A stretch of DNA of 64,000 bases, from contig NZ_AP019822.1 of assembly GCF_007990505.1 (NCBI RefSeq), positions 310,001-374,000 of the forward strand, written 5' to 3'. The translations under genes and the position numbers were made by a program. Shown one piece after another: positions 18,305 through 26,394 of the stretch. The DNA comes from Pseudoleptotrichia goodfellowii. Its GTDB lineage: Bacteria; Fusobacteriota; Fusobacteriia; Fusobacteriales; Leptotrichiaceae. Below the pieces are notes generated by a model. It saw only the letters and a program-made list of their open reading frames with translations, was not told the DNA's origin and made no database searches. Numbering within the stretch: position 1 is the stretch's first letter; every line of letters begins with the position of its first letter.

Positions 18305-19321
18305 TTAATCAGGAATTTTTATGCCCTGTTCGGCTCTATCCTCAAAATAATAATAGGAATCGACTGTATCAAGCAAATAACCGTCAACTTCTATTTCATC
18401 AAGACTTTTCTGATAATTTTTTATAATTTTTTTCCATTCGGGATGCCAGTATTTTACAATATAATTTCCTTTCCAAGCAGGATTTTCCGCTACAATCCAT
18501 TCAGGATTTTTTTTGTTCCACGACTTATCCCAGTAATTTCTGTAATCTTCAGCTTCTCCTATGCTGAAATAAGCAACTACAAGCCTTTTCCCTCCTGATT
18601 TTTTTGTTTTTAACTGCTTTATCTGTTCTTTTGTAAAAAAGACTCCGTTGTGAGAAGGTTCAATCAGAAGTAAATCAAAATCAGTGTTTTTTAAAAACTC
18701 AAAATATTGATTTATATCTTTAAACTTTTCAGGATTTAAAAGACACAAAAAATTCTTAACCTTATTGAGAGAGTCTATATTTTCTGTATTGTATTCGTGA
18801 ATAGACTCATATAGATCTTTTGCTCCGAATGAGAGAAGCATTTCGCTGATAAATTTTGTTTTCATATCCTCTTTAATTAAAAAATCTTTTTTTGATTTTC
18901 CTTTAGCATAATTAATAACAAAAACAGGCTTTCCGCTGTTTCTTAAAGGAATTAAAAGATTTAATAATTCTTGTCGGGATTTTTTTGGAGTGGGAGTGTT
19001 GTATTTTAAAATATCTCCATAATACAAAGATTCCTGAGTAGTTCCGTCCGTAATGTTGAAAAAGTTTTTATCAAGCTTTCCGTTATTGAAATACAGACCG
19101 TTTCCGTTTTGAGTAATTATAATCCTGCTTTTACTTGTATTATTTCTTATTTCCTTTATAAAATCCTTCATACGATTACGATATACTTCGTTGGATGTAT
19201 TCCGTTCATTGTTGGAGAATATCTTATTTTCCGATTCTTTTAAAGAAGACAGTTTCAAGGGATCTTCTTTTGAGAAACCTGAAATAAAAAATATAAAGAT
19301 TAATAATAATTGTTTTTTCAT
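18305..19321 (-). CDS. Secreted GH114-like (endo-alpha-1,4-polygalactosaminidase / TM1410 type) protein, probably 3'-truncated
   Basis: 338 residues with an N-terminal signal peptide (KKQLLLIFIFFISGFS). The TIM-barrel features are FDLLLIEPSHNG, KRLVVAYFSIGEAEDYRNYWD, NPAWKGNYIVKYWHPEW and DGYLLDTVDSYYYFED, typical of GH114/TM1410 proteins. In that family the barrel normally continues beyond the DxVDSYxYF strand by roughly 60-80 residues. Here it stops within 15 residues, next to the insertion sequence. Truncation by the element is therefore likely, and activity doubtful. Substrate (galactosaminoglycan) is inferred from family knowledge only. Confidence 0.75.
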   Translation of the reverse strand: MKKQLLLIFIFFISGFSKEDPLKLSSLKESENKIFSNNERNTSNEVYRNRMKDFIKEIRNNTSKSRIIITQNGNGLYFNNGKLDKNFFNITDGTTQESLYYGDILKYNTPTPKKSRQELLNLLIPLRNSGKPVFVINYAKGKSKKDFLIKEDMKTKFISEMLLSFGAKDLYESIHEYNTENIDSLNKVKNFLCLLNPEKFKDINQYFEFLKNTDFDLLLIEPSHNGVFFTKEQIKQLKTKKSGGKRLVVAYFSIGEAEDYRNYWDKSWNKKNPEWIVAENPAWKGNYIVKYWHPEWKKIIKNYQKSLDEIEVDGYLLDTVDSYYYFEDRAEQGIKIPD

Positions 19322-19467
19322 ATAATATAAATTCCTTTCAATATATGAATTTATTATATCTTTTTTAACTTAGAAAATACAGTCAATAAGTAATTTATAA
19401 GGTACATGTTGTAAAATATACCAATATATGACTGTTTTCGTTGATGAAAATAGTGGAGGTGAGCATT

Positions 19468-20070
19468 TTGAAAAAATTAATTTTATTCGTATTTTTTATA
19501 TTTTCGATAACTGCTTTTTCGGGTACTGATAAAGAAGCGGAAGAAAAAATCAGGAAAGAAATGGAAAAGGTTATTAATTATCATAAAACAGGCGGTAAGG
19601 AAGAACGGGAAAAACTGCTGCTGGTAAATAGACTGGACAGAGATTCTGTCAGTTATTTTATTATGAATAAAATCGGAAGTGTAATGAGTGAAGGTCATAA
19701 AAAGTCCGAATATAAAATAAACAATATTGAAATAAAAGGAAATGAAGCTGTAATTGATATAGACTATAAAGGTCCTGATTTAAGTCAGGGAGTTGAAAAA
19801 TTTCAGAAAGATTTTGAAAAATCTCCTGAAATTGTCGAGAAAATAAAAAAAATGTCTAAAAATGATTCTAAAAAATATATCGCAGAAGAATTTGAAAAAT
19901 ATATGATAAAAGATCTGAAAAGCGGAAGTTTTAAATATTACAATAAAAAAAGAATGAAACTTAAAATAAAAAAAATCGGTAATTGGGATAATCTTAATTT
20001 AGACAGAGAATTTATGAATATGCTTTCTTTGGGAATAATGGATAAATTTCATTCAATAGCCGGTTTGTAA
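19468..20070 (+). CDS. Small secreted protein of unknown function
   Basis: 200 residues from TTG 19468, with GGAGGT at 19455-19460. The N-terminus KKLILFVFFIFSITAFSG is a signal peptide with likely cleavage after AFS. The mature part is highly charged (Lys/Glu), with a central strand region NNIEIKGNEAVIDIDYKGPD reminiscent of DUF4878/NTF2-like lipoproteins, but I cannot assign a family. An upstream in-frame ATG at 19444 has no ribosome site and would block the signal peptide. The tRNA operon follows. Confidence 0.65.
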   Translation: MKKLILFVFFIFSITAFSGTDKEAEEKIRKEMEKVINYHKTGGKEEREKLLLVNRLDRDSVSYFIMNKIGSVMSEGHKKSEYKINNIEIKGNEAVIDIDYKGPDLSQGVEKFQKDFEKSPEIVEKIKKMSKNDSKKYIAEEFEKYMIKDLKSGSFKYYNKKRMKLKIKKIGNWDNLNLDREFMNMLSLGIMDKFHSIAGL

Positions 20071-20087
20071 AAAAATAAAAAAAGTTA

Positions 20088-20116
20088 TTGACAAATAAAA
20101 TAAAAAATGATAATAT
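20088..20116 (+). promoter_or_regulatory. Promoter of the tRNA operon
   Basis: TTGACA at 20088-20093, a 17-nt spacer and TAATAT at 20111-20116, about 35 bases before tRNA-Pro. No other promoter is visible between the five tRNAs. Confidence 0.7.
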
Positions 20117-20149
20117 ATCACTTGTCTGATAGAAATATCAAATAAGAAC

Positions 20150-20225
20150 GGTGCATGGCGCAGTCCGGTAGCGCACCTGCCTTGGGAGCAGGGGGCCGCA
20201 GGTTCGAATCCTGCTGCACCGACCA
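20150..20225 (+). tRNA. tRNA-Pro(TGG)
   Basis: Seven-base acceptor stem CGGTGCA/TGCACCG, anticodon loop CTTGGGA-type with TGG, T loop TTCGAAT, encoded CCA end at 20223-20225. Confidence 0.95.
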
Positions 20226-20240
20226 TTATCTATATGTGAT

Positions 20241-20316
20241 GCGGGAGTAGCTCAGTTGGTAGAGCGTCAGCCTTCCAAGCTGAATGTCGCGAGTTCGACC
20301 CTCGTCTCCCGCTCCA
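20241..20316 (+). tRNA. tRNA-Gly(TCC)
   Basis: Acceptor GCGGGAG/CTCCCGC, anticodon stem TCAGC/GCTGA with loop CTTCCAA giving TCC, T loop TTCGACC, encoded CCA. Confidence 0.95.
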
Positions 20317-20343
20317 TTTTTTTAAAGGAAACAGGAGATAGAT

Positions 20344-20420
20344 GGTGACCGTAGTTCAGTTGGTAGAGCGCCAGTTTGTGGCACTGGTTGTCGCGGGTTC
20401 AAGTCCCGTCGGTCACCCCA
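20344..20420 (+). tRNA. tRNA-His(GTG)
   Basis: Acceptor GTGACCG/CGGTCAC with the extra G-1 at 20344 facing C73, the histidine identity pair. Anticodon GTG in the loop TTGTGGC-type; encoded CCA at 20418-20420. Confidence 0.95.
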
Positions 20421-20423
20421 TAT

Positions 20424-20499
20424 GAGCCATTAGCTCAGTCGGTAGAGCACATGACTTTTAATCATGGTGTCACTGGTTCGATTCCAGTATGGCTCACCA
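20424..20499 (+). tRNA. tRNA-Lys(TTT)
   Basis: Acceptor GAGCCAT/ATGGCTC, anticodon stem CATGA/TCATG with loop CTTTTAA, encoded CCA at 20497-20499. Only three bases separate it from tRNA-His. Confidence 0.95.
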
Positions 20500-20519
20500 T
20501 TAATAATAAAATAAAGAAT

Positions 20520-20603
20520 GCGAGAGTGGCGAAATTGGCATACGCACTAGACTTAGGATCTAGCGTCTTCGACATGAGGGTTCGAGTCCCTCCTCTCGCA
20601 CCA
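20520..20603 (+). tRNA. tRNA-Leu(TAG)
   Basis: Acceptor GCGAGAG/CTCTCGC, anticodon stem CTAGA/TCTAG with loop CTTAGGA giving TAG, long variable arm, encoded CCA at 20601-20603. It is the last gene of the operon and abuts the prophage. Confidence 0.95.
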
Positions 20604-20627
20604 AAAAGCCCCACACAACTTTATAAC

Positions 20628-21983
20628 TCAATTCAAGATTATCAGTATTTCAATAGGCTGATATTTTTTTATTTTTATCTTTTTTATCAAAAGTCTAAAC
20701 ATAGTGAATAAATCATATCGATCCGTATCATCCATATTTTCCAAAACCTCTTTCAAAATTTTTATATTATCTAATTCTTTTTCAGATATAGTTTTTTCAT
20801 TTATAATTCTTTCAACATCTTGCAATGATGTTTCAAAAAATTCTTTTCTTGTTTTCAGTTCTTCAAGTTTTGTTTTTAATTCTGATTCCGTAATTAATTC
20901 TTTTGAGTATAACTCTATATATTTATTTCGTTCCTTGTCTAATTTTTGGCACTGTGCTTTAAAGTTTTCTTTGTCGGATATATATTTATCCAAATTTGGT
21001 TTTTCATTTAAAAATTCAAGCTCTTTTAAGCTTAAAAGCTTATTTATAATAAAGTCCTCTGCTTTTCTTTGTGCTATTGATTTTCTGCATTTATCACATC
21101 TATAGTTCGGACCGTTTTTGAACATTTTCCCTCCGCAGGAACATTCAATAATTCCTGTGAATAAAAATTTATTATCTTTTTTTATTACTCTTTGCTTAAA
21201 GAGCATTTGTCTTTGAACTTCTTCAAAAACTTCTTTATCTATGATTGCGGGATGATTTCCTTTAAAAATTTTAGCTTCCTTATTTATTTTTACTATCCCG
21301 GTATTTATGTTATTTTCTTTTTTTCCATACATTAGATTTCCAATATAAAATTCATTTTGCAAGATCCATTTAATTGACGAAATATGACGATTAAATATTT
21401 TTGCTGTTTCACTTAGACTTTTTGTTTCAAGATAAGTATTAAATATACTTATTACATCTTCTGATGTGTCTATATCAACTACTATATTTCCGTTTCCATC
21501 TTTTTTATATCCAATAGGAATAGTTCCGCCTTGCCATATCCCTGCTTTTGCCCTTGCCCACTTGTTAGATTTTACCCTCATAGATATTTGTTTTCTTTCG
21601 TAGTCAGCAAGGACTGCAAAAATTTGAAAGAATAACATACCTGTGGGAGTTGTAGTGTTTATCTCACTTTGAGATATTGAAACAAATTTAATGTCACTTT
21701 TTTGTAATTCAAGGACAAAATTTAGCATTGTTAGAGTAATACGGGATATACGGGAACTTTCATAAACAACTAATACATCAAATGATTTCTTTTTAATTTC
21801 CTGCTGTAGCTTTAAAAATCCTTCCCTGTTATCATTTCCTCCGCTTTCAACATCTTGTATTATTTCTTTTAATTTGTAGTTGTTATATTCGCAAAATTCT
21901 TTGCATTTCTGAATTTGGAACTCGAGAGACCGACCTTCTTCTTGCATTTCGGTCGATACTCTCGCATAAACAATAGCTTTCAT
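20628..21983 (-). CDS. Large serine recombinase (phage integrase)
   Basis: 451 residues. The resolvase domain starts MKAIVYARVST with the nucleophile Ser10 and contains VVYESSRISR and ADYERKQIS. A recombinase domain follows (KAGIWQGGTIPIGYKKD, HISSIKWILQNEFYIGNL), then a zinc ribbon CSCGGKMF..YRCDKCRK and a coiled-coil tail. This is the full layout of large serine integrases. It is the last gene of the leftward operon and ends about 25 bases from tRNA-Leu. It inserts and, with a directionality factor, excises the prophage. Unlike tyrosine integrases, it does not need a long tRNA-identity core. Confidence 0.95.
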   Translation of the reverse strand: MKAIVYARVSTEMQEEGRSLEFQIQKCKEFCEYNNYKLKEIIQDVESGGNDNREGFLKLQQEIKKKSFDVLVVYESSRISRITLTMLNFVLELQKSDIKFVSISQSEINTTTPTGMLFFQIFAVLADYERKQISMRVKSNKWARAKAGIWQGGTIPIGYKKDGNGNIVVDIDTSEDVISIFNTYLETKSLSETAKIFNRHISSIKWILQNEFYIGNLMYGKKENNINTGIVKINKEAKIFKGNHPAIIDKEVFEEVQRQMLFKQRVIKKDNKFLFTGIIECSCGGKMFKNGPNYRCDKCRKSIAQRKAEDFIINKLLSLKELEFLNEKPNLDKYISDKENFKAQCQKLDKERNKYIELYSKELITESELKTKLEELKTRKEFFETSLQDVERIINEKTISEKELDNIKILKEVLENMDDTDRYDLFTMFRLLIKKIKIKKYQPIEILIILN

Positions 21984-22050
21984 TTATTAAGCCGCTCCTC
22001 TTTTTCTCTGATTTGCTTTTATTTTTAAAAGTATTTTTAGTATTTGTTCT

Positions 22051-22452
22051 TTATTTTTCATTCTCAATCAACTCCATTAATTCGGGATTTTCAAAAATAT
22101 TACCGATAACCTCAAAATCTTCTTTTTTGAAATCAAAATGGAAAATATAGATATAGTCATCTTTGTTGATTAATTCGCCTACAAAAGCACCGTTCTTAAA
22201 TTTAACGATTGCTTTTTCAATTTTGCTCGAAGTTAAATTAATTAAAACTATATCCCCCTCGTATATCTCAACACCATTTTTGTCTTTAAGTCCTGTGTAT
22301 TGCATTATTTCATAAGGGTCTTTGTAGAAAAAAGTTAATTTGTTGTTCCTGAATACATATAACTCACCTCTTGGGTTGATTAAATAATCTAATTCTTTTT
22401 CAACAAATCTTTTCAAATCATAATCCCAAATTCTAAATTTAATCTCTCTCAT
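22051..22452 (-). CDS. YopX family protein
   Basis: 133 residues. MREIKFRIWDYDLKRFV, IMQYTGLKDKNGVEIYEGDIVLI and VIGNIFENPELM are the YopX signature (fRaWd, QyTGLkDknGkeIyegDiv, viGNiyenPeLl). YopX is a small phage protein of unknown role, common beside recombination genes. GGAGAG ribosome site; its start overlaps the end of the small coiled-coil gene upstream. Confidence 0.9.
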   Translation of the reverse strand: MREIKFRIWDYDLKRFVEKELDYLINPRGELYVFRNNKLTFFYKDPYEIMQYTGLKDKNGVEIYEGDIVLINLTSSKIEKAIVKFKNGAFVGELINKDDYIYIFHFDFKKEDFEVIGNIFENPELMELIENEK

Positions 22453-22603
22453 TTTCTTTCTCTCCTAAAATCCATTTTAAAGTTTTTATTTGATTTAATA
22501 AATTTTTGTTGTGATTGTCTATTTCTTCAACATCACTGCACCAAGTATCTAAATTGTTTTCTAATTCTTTTATTTTATCTTTTATTTCCTGTTCTGTTTT
22601 CAT
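22439..22603 (-). CDS. Small coiled-coil protein of the MKTEQEI type
   Basis: 54 residues, starts MKTEQEIKDKIKELE with GGAGGAAG upstream and ends overlapping the YopX start by 14 bases. Charged and helical, with a Trp-containing IKTLKWILGE end. Two other short genes of this prophage (25934-26107 and 36895-37053) begin with the same MKTEQEI and end in a similar LLRxIL segment. Function unknown. Confidence 0.75.
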   Translation of the reverse strand: MKTEQEIKDKIKELENNLDTWCSDVEEIDNHNKNLLNQIKTLKWILGEKENERD

Positions 22604-22637
22604 TTTTCTTCCTCCGTTCTCTCAATTAATCCTGTTT

Positions 22638-23381
22638 TTATTCCTCAAATGGATTTTTTGCTGTATCTCCAAATAATTCATTTTCTAAATTATCGTCTTC
22701 AGTTACTATTTCGGCTTCTTGAACTTCACTTGTAGGTTGTTCTTGTGGAGTTTCATCAATTTTAGATAAATCAATGCCTGTTTCTTCAGCTTCGTACATT
22801 CCTTCAAGTTCTTCAATAAAGGCTTCTCTTAATGCTTGAGCTTTAGCAACTTTAGTTATCATTGTAACTGGTCTATTTGCCCAGTTTGTATTAGGAGTTC
22901 CGTCACTTTTAGTTTGAATATATTCATCAAGATTTACTTCGACCGTAACTGGATTTTTCCAGTTTTTACGATATACACTACACCAAGCACCAATTAATTT
23001 CTCTTGGTCTTTTAAGTAAATAGTTCCTTCTCTTCTTTCTAATTTTCCAGTTTCATTTTTCAAAACATATATCCCTACAGTTTTTCCATCATATTCTTTA
23101 TGCTGTATGGCTCTTTTTTCAAGAGCGTCCCTTGAAACTACCATTGTGGCTGGTTGTGTTCCATACTTAATCAAATATACTTCTTTCGTAAACGGATTGA
23201 GTTTTCTTGCTTTACACAGGTGCATAAAATAAACTATTTCTTGGTCCGTTAATTTATCAGCCTGTCCGTTTACAAGGTAGTTCTTTACTATCGCAGGACT
23301 TAATTTTATTTCTTCATTACCTACGTTGAAAATCATTAATTTGTTATCTTTCTTATTTTTTTCATCTGCTATTCTACTCAT
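22638..23381 (-). CDS. bet: RecT/Bet family single-strand annealing protein
   Basis: 247 residues. Diagnostic segments are VKNYLVNGQADKLTDQEIVYFMHLCKARKLNPF, EVYLIKYGTQPATMVVSRDALEKRA, GAWCSVYRKNWKNPVTVEVNLDEY and TMITKVAKAQALREAF, as in phage Bet proteins. The acidic C-terminal tail is usual for SSB contact. It anneals single strands produced by the neighbouring YqaJ-type exonuclease. GGGAGA lies inside the end of the upstream DUF1351 gene. Confidence 0.93.
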   Translation of the reverse strand: MSRIADEKNKKDNKLMIFNVGNEEIKLSPAIVKNYLVNGQADKLTDQEIVYFMHLCKARKLNPFTKEVYLIKYGTQPATMVVSRDALEKRAIQHKEYDGKTVGIYVLKNETGKLERREGTIYLKDQEKLIGAWCSVYRKNWKNPVTVEVNLDEYIQTKSDGTPNTNWANRPVTMITKVAKAQALREAFIEELEGMYEAEETGIDLSKIDETPQEQPTSEVQEAEIVTEDDNLENELFGDTAKNPFEE

Positions 23382-23383
23382 TA

Positions 23384-24289
23384 TTATTCATCTCCCAATT
23401 CAATATTTTCTTTTAATTCTGATTTTATTCCGTATATTTCAGATACTCTTTTTAATTCTTTCAAAAATGATAATGAAGCTCTCGGAAATCTTATTGTAGT
23501 ATCGAAGTATTTTTCATTTTTTTCGATTTTTGGATCCGAAGCTACATAAGTTTTTTGAGTTTGCTGTATAGCTTCTTGTTTCTCCTGTTCTTTTTTAGCT
23601 TCTAATTCCGCCAAAGCTTTTTGTTTATCCTCTTCGGCTTTTATTCTCATATTTTCTTCCGTAGTCTTAATTTCGTTCTTTTTATCAACTAACTTTTTCA
23701 TTATGTTATCATACTCTTCAAGCACTAAATACTGCACATCTTCAAATTTGAGCTTATTTTCTATTTCTTCGTTGACTGCTATTAATTGAGAAGTTATAAA
23801 GTTGTATCTTTTATTCCAGTATTCAAACTGTTCCTTTATTTCTTCCTCGATTTTTTTAATCGTCATAGTTTTGTTTTTCCATTTATCCCCTATGACGAAA
23901 TATCTTTCGAGGAGTTTATTTTCTCCGAATATTTTATTTTTAAATTCCCCTATTTCTTCCAGTTTCTTTTGCCATTCTTCCTCTTCAAACTTCTTGATTT
24001 GCTCTCCTATATTGTTTGATAATGCTTTTGTATCTTTTTCAGCAGTCTTAAGAGTATCTATTATACTTTTTATGTCTGCCATTCCATCTTTTTCTATTTT
24101 TTTTCTTACTTCCAATATATTTTTTTCAAGCTTATTAAGTTTAGTTCTTTCTTCTGTTGCCATTTTAACTTCATCAGCTGTAAAAACTATATTCTGATAC
24201 TTTTCTTTAACTTCTGCCATATATTTTTCGACTTCCTCGATATTCATTTGAACTACGGCAGGAGTAATGCTTTTTATAACTAATTCCAT
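23384..24289 (-). CDS. DUF1351 family protein
   Basis: 301 residues from ATG 24289, with AAGGAGG just upstream; the longer frame to 24325 lacks a ribosome site. It begins MELVIKSITPAVVQMNIEEV and is mostly helical and charged, with AEVKEKYQNIVFTADEVKMATEERTKLNKLEK, the DUF1351 pattern. A phage protein of unknown function that regularly accompanies RecT/YqaJ recombination modules; the gene order here agrees. Confidence 0.85.
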   Translation of the reverse strand: MELVIKSITPAVVQMNIEEVEKYMAEVKEKYQNIVFTADEVKMATEERTKLNKLEKNILEVRKKIEKDGMADIKSIIDTLKTAEKDTKALSNNIGEQIKKFEEEEWQKKLEEIGEFKNKIFGENKLLERYFVIGDKWKNKTMTIKKIEEEIKEQFEYWNKRYNFITSQLIAVNEEIENKLKFEDVQYLVLEEYDNIMKKLVDKKNEIKTTEENMRIKAEEDKQKALAELEAKKEQEKQEAIQQTQKTYVASDPKIEKNEKYFDTTIRFPRASLSFLKELKRVSEIYGIKSELKENIELGDE

Positions 24290-24299
24290 TATTTCCTCC

Positions 24300-24467
24300 T
24301 TAAGTATATATCCATAATAAATCATTTATTTTTTCAAGGACTTCACATAAATCTTGTAATTCTTCCTCTTCAAATTCTTCGAGTTCTATTTTATCCTCAA
24401 TTTCCAAAAGAAAATCTTTTATGTTGTCTATTTTATCTTCTGCACATTTTACTGTTTTTTCTTTCAT
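24300..24467 (-). CDS. Small acidic protein
   Basis: 55 residues, MKEKTVKCAEDKIDNIKDF, rich in Glu/Asp with a predicted helix and ending LLWIYT. GGAGG precedes the ATG, and its end carries the ribosome site of the DUF1351 gene. Not recognised. Confidence 0.65.
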   Translation of the reverse strand: MKEKTVKCAEDKIDNIKDFLLEIEDKIELEEFEEEELQDLCEVLEKINDLLWIYT

Positions 24468-24480
24468 TTTATTTTTCCTC

Positions 24481-25128
24481 CTAAATTATTAATTTCTTTA
24501 CATAAGGCGGTTCTTCGTCTCTTTCTAAGTAGCCGTAAAACTCAACCTCTTTTTTATATATTTCAAACATATCTTCGGTATCCCGATTGATATAATATTG
24601 CCTTAACTCATGCTTATTATCCGCAAATACAAGCTTAATATCAGCGTATAATATTGCATATTTCCAGCCCGTAACCATTAAATAGTGTTGGACTTGAAGA
24701 TAATACTCAATCGGTATATTATCTTTCCATTTTTGCTTGTATATTGCGTAGCTATGACAAGTAGCTGTCTTTATTTCTAAAATCCCTTTTTCTCCGTCCT
24801 CATTTTCCAAAACTCCGTCGAGATTAGCTGACATAAATGAATATTCAACCGACACAAGAGTTTTTTCAAGTTTGCCTACAGAATATTCAGGATTATTAAT
24901 CCGAAAGTGTTCTATAAGCAAATCTTCGCTTTTAACGCCTCTCTGTATTGCCTCGTTGTCGGATAAATCGTCTTGCTTTTTTCTCCCTGTCTTTTCTTTC
25001 CAGAGGTCAACAATATTTTTGTATTCGTTATACCCCATTAATACAGAAATATCGCTTCCACCAATATGTTTCCTCCGTATATCATGCCACTCATCTTTGT
25101 TTGAGTAGCTTAATTCTCTGAATTGCAT
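24481..25128 (-). CDS. YqaJ-type viral recombinase (lambda exonuclease fold)
   Basis: 215 residues. IGGSDISVLMGYNEYKN (N-terminal GgSdia..lG), SANLDGVLENEDGEKGILEIKTA (catalytic D and E-x-K) and YYLQVQHYLMVTG (QvqhQm) are the YqaJ motifs. It is a 5'-3' double-strand exonuclease that partners with RecT/Bet. I prefer ATG 25128 over ATG 25143 because AAGGAGG lies between them. Confidence 0.92.
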   Translation of the reverse strand: MQFRELSYSNKDEWHDIRRKHIGGSDISVLMGYNEYKNIVDLWKEKTGRKKQDDLSDNEAIQRGVKSEDLLIEHFRINNPEYSVGKLEKTLVSVEYSFMSANLDGVLENEDGEKGILEIKTATCHSYAIYKQKWKDNIPIEYYLQVQHYLMVTGWKYAILYADIKLVFADNKHELRQYYINRDTEDMFEIYKKEVEFYGYLERDEEPPYVKKLII

Positions 25129-25144
25129 TCTTCCTCCTTTCATT

Positions 25145-25384
25145 TCACAAAACAGGAAATAATTCTTCCCGTCTTGCTTCTTTCAGTGTTTCAAAGTATC
25201 CTATTATTTCATCGTTTGTCATTCTGCTGTAATCAAAATTTATAGCTCTCACTTCGATTTTTCTGTCGGAATTATATAAAGCCCGAAGTTTTGCGTGGGT
25301 AATTTTCGCTGACACTTTTCTTTCTTCAACTTCAATAACAACTGGAGCATTTTCAAAGTAAAGGAGTTTTATTTTATTGCTCAT
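25145..25384 (-). CDS. Small phage protein of unknown function
   Basis: 79 residues from ATG 25384: MSNKIKLLYFENAPVVIEVE. It has a beta-strand start and an acidic-basic helical end (YFETLKEARREEL). It overlaps the end of the upstream gene by 11 bases and has GGAG upstream. Not recognised. Confidence 0.65.
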   Translation of the reverse strand: MSNKIKLLYFENAPVVIEVEERKVSAKITHAKLRALYNSDRKIEVRAINFDYSRMTNDEIIGYFETLKEARREELFPVL

Positions 25385-25592
25385 CTTCGTCATCTCCATT
25401 CTCCAACCATTCTTCTAAATCTGCGAAGTAATCAAATTCTTTTTTGTGATTTTTTGAAGAGTTAAATTTTTTATAAGTTACATATATACCATTTTTGTTC
25501 ATATTCAGACTAACGATTACTATTTCTCCGTCGTCATAATCAAACGGTGTTTCATTTATTATGCTTTCCCATATATCTTGTAGTTCTATCAT
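25374..25592 (-). CDS. Small acidic phage protein
   Basis: 72 residues, MIELQDIWESIINETPFDYDD, ending in a strongly acidic DLEEWLENGDDEDEQ tail. GAGGAT ribosome site inside the upstream gene. Acidic DNA-mimic-like composition is noted but no family is recognised. Confidence 0.65.
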   Translation of the reverse strand: MIELQDIWESIINETPFDYDDGEIVIVSLNMNKNGIYVTYKKFNSSKNHKKEFDYFADLEEWLENGDDEDEQ

Positions 25593-25774
25593 CTGTTATC
25601 CTCCTCTATTTCTTCTAAAAGTTCTTTTAAAATATCAATTTTTATTTCAATTGCTAAAGCTAATTTTAGTGCCTGTTCAATCCAAATATCCGATTCAGCA
25701 AGCTCTTGTTTCTCCTTTTCAAGAACATTAATTTTGTTTTTTATAGTTTCTTTTATATCCATATTTTTTCTCAT
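25589..25774 (-). CDS. Small coiled-coil protein
   Basis: 61 residues if ATG 25774 is used, 57 if ATG 25762. Heptad-like helix with NKINVLEKEKQELAESDIW and LKELLEEIEEDNR. The first ATG overlaps the stop of the upstream gene (TAATG), suggesting reinitiation. Not recognised. Confidence 0.6.
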   Translation of the reverse strand: MRKNMDIKETIKNKINVLEKEKQELAESDIWIEQALKLALAIEIKIDILKELLEEIEEDNR

Positions 25775-25950
25775 TAAATATATTTTATTTTTTTTAAAAC
25801 CCATTTAAGAGCTTCGATTTTTCCGCGTTCATAATCGAAACTCGAATGGTCTTCTATATCTTTCATTTTGATTTTCAAAATCGAAGCATCAGCTTTCAAT
25901 TCTAAAATTAATTCTTCTAATTTTTCGATTACCTCATCTTTCTCTCTCAT
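25774..25950 (-). CDS. Small coiled-coil protein
   Basis: 58 residues from ATG 25950, MREKDEVIEKLEELILELK, ending IEALKWVLKKIKYI. The ending resembles the LKWIL end of the MKTEQEI proteins. TAGGAG lies about nine bases before this ATG; the upstream ATGs at 25959 and 25956 are too close to it. Confidence 0.65.
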   Translation of the reverse strand: MREKDEVIEKLEELILELKADASILKIKMKDIEDHSSFDYERGKIEALKWVLKKIKYI

Positions 25951-26107
25951 TTTCATCATCTCCTAAAATTTCTCTTAATAGTTTATTTCTCTCTTCGAGC
26001 ACCAATATATATGTACTTAGAAGCCCCCAATCATTATCCGATTTTGCTCTTTCTATTTCCAATTCATTTTTACGTATCATTTCCCTTATTTCCTGTTCTG
26101 TTTTCAT
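25934..26107 (-). CDS. Small coiled-coil protein of the MKTEQEI type
   Basis: 57 residues, MKTEQEIREMIRKNELEIERA, ending RNKLLREILGDDENEREKR. AGGAGG precedes the ATG. It overlaps the next gene by about 17 bases. Shares its first seven residues and C-terminal LLREIL pattern with the genes at 22439 and 36895. Confidence 0.75.
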   Translation of the reverse strand: MKTEQEIREMIRKNELEIERAKSDNDWGLLSTYILVLEERNKLLREILGDDENERER

Positions 26108-26163
26108 TTTTCCTCCTATTATTTAATTTTATAATATGCTATACTTAATTGATTGAATTTGTG

Positions 26164-26187
26164 AGGCACTTTTGCGAGTGCCTTTTT
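26164..26187 (+). terminator. Intrinsic-terminator-like hairpin, + strand
   Basis: Stem AGGCACT/AGTGCCT with a 6-base loop and a T-run on the + strand. No + strand gene ends nearby. On the minus strand it sits just after the small membrane gene but lacks a U-run, so it may only stop antisense transcription or protect an mRNA end. Confidence 0.45.
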
Positions 26188-26364
26188 CTATTTAAACTCT
26201 TTTTTCAATTCTCGGAAAAATTCCGGGAATATCCAAAATAATAACCAGCATAATATAGGTACAAGGGCATTTCCTCCAAGTCCCCAATATCCGTTTTCCA
26301 CTATAGCACCGTATTGAGCTAATAAAGTAAGAAGTATTGATATAATCCACTTAATTTTATTCAT
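26188..26364 (-). CDS. Small membrane protein
   Basis: 58 residues: MNKIKWIISILLTLLAQYGA, then GYWGLGGNALVPILCWLLFWIF and a charged LKKEFK tail. Two membrane segments, with AAGGAAGG upstream. The size and topology would fit a holin-like or leaflet protein, but its place in the early leftward operon argues against lysis. Not recognised. Confidence 0.65.
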   Translation of the reverse strand: MNKIKWIISILLTLLAQYGAIVENGYWGLGGNALVPILCWLLFWIFPEFFRELKKEFK

Positions 26365-26394
26365 CTTTATCCTTCCTTTCTACATTTTTAAAAA

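Noticed and set aside
20376-20711. + strand frame across the tRNA genes
   Set aside because: Its first half is tRNA sequence and its last part is the complement of the integrase end.
25374-25592. Anti-CRISPR or anti-restriction DNA mimic
   Set aside because: The acidic tail alone is not evidence, and the gene sits in a recombination operon with other acidic small proteins.
26164-26187. Terminator of the leftward operon
   Set aside because: The T-run is on the + strand; on the minus strand the hairpin is followed by CACAAATT and genes continue downstream.
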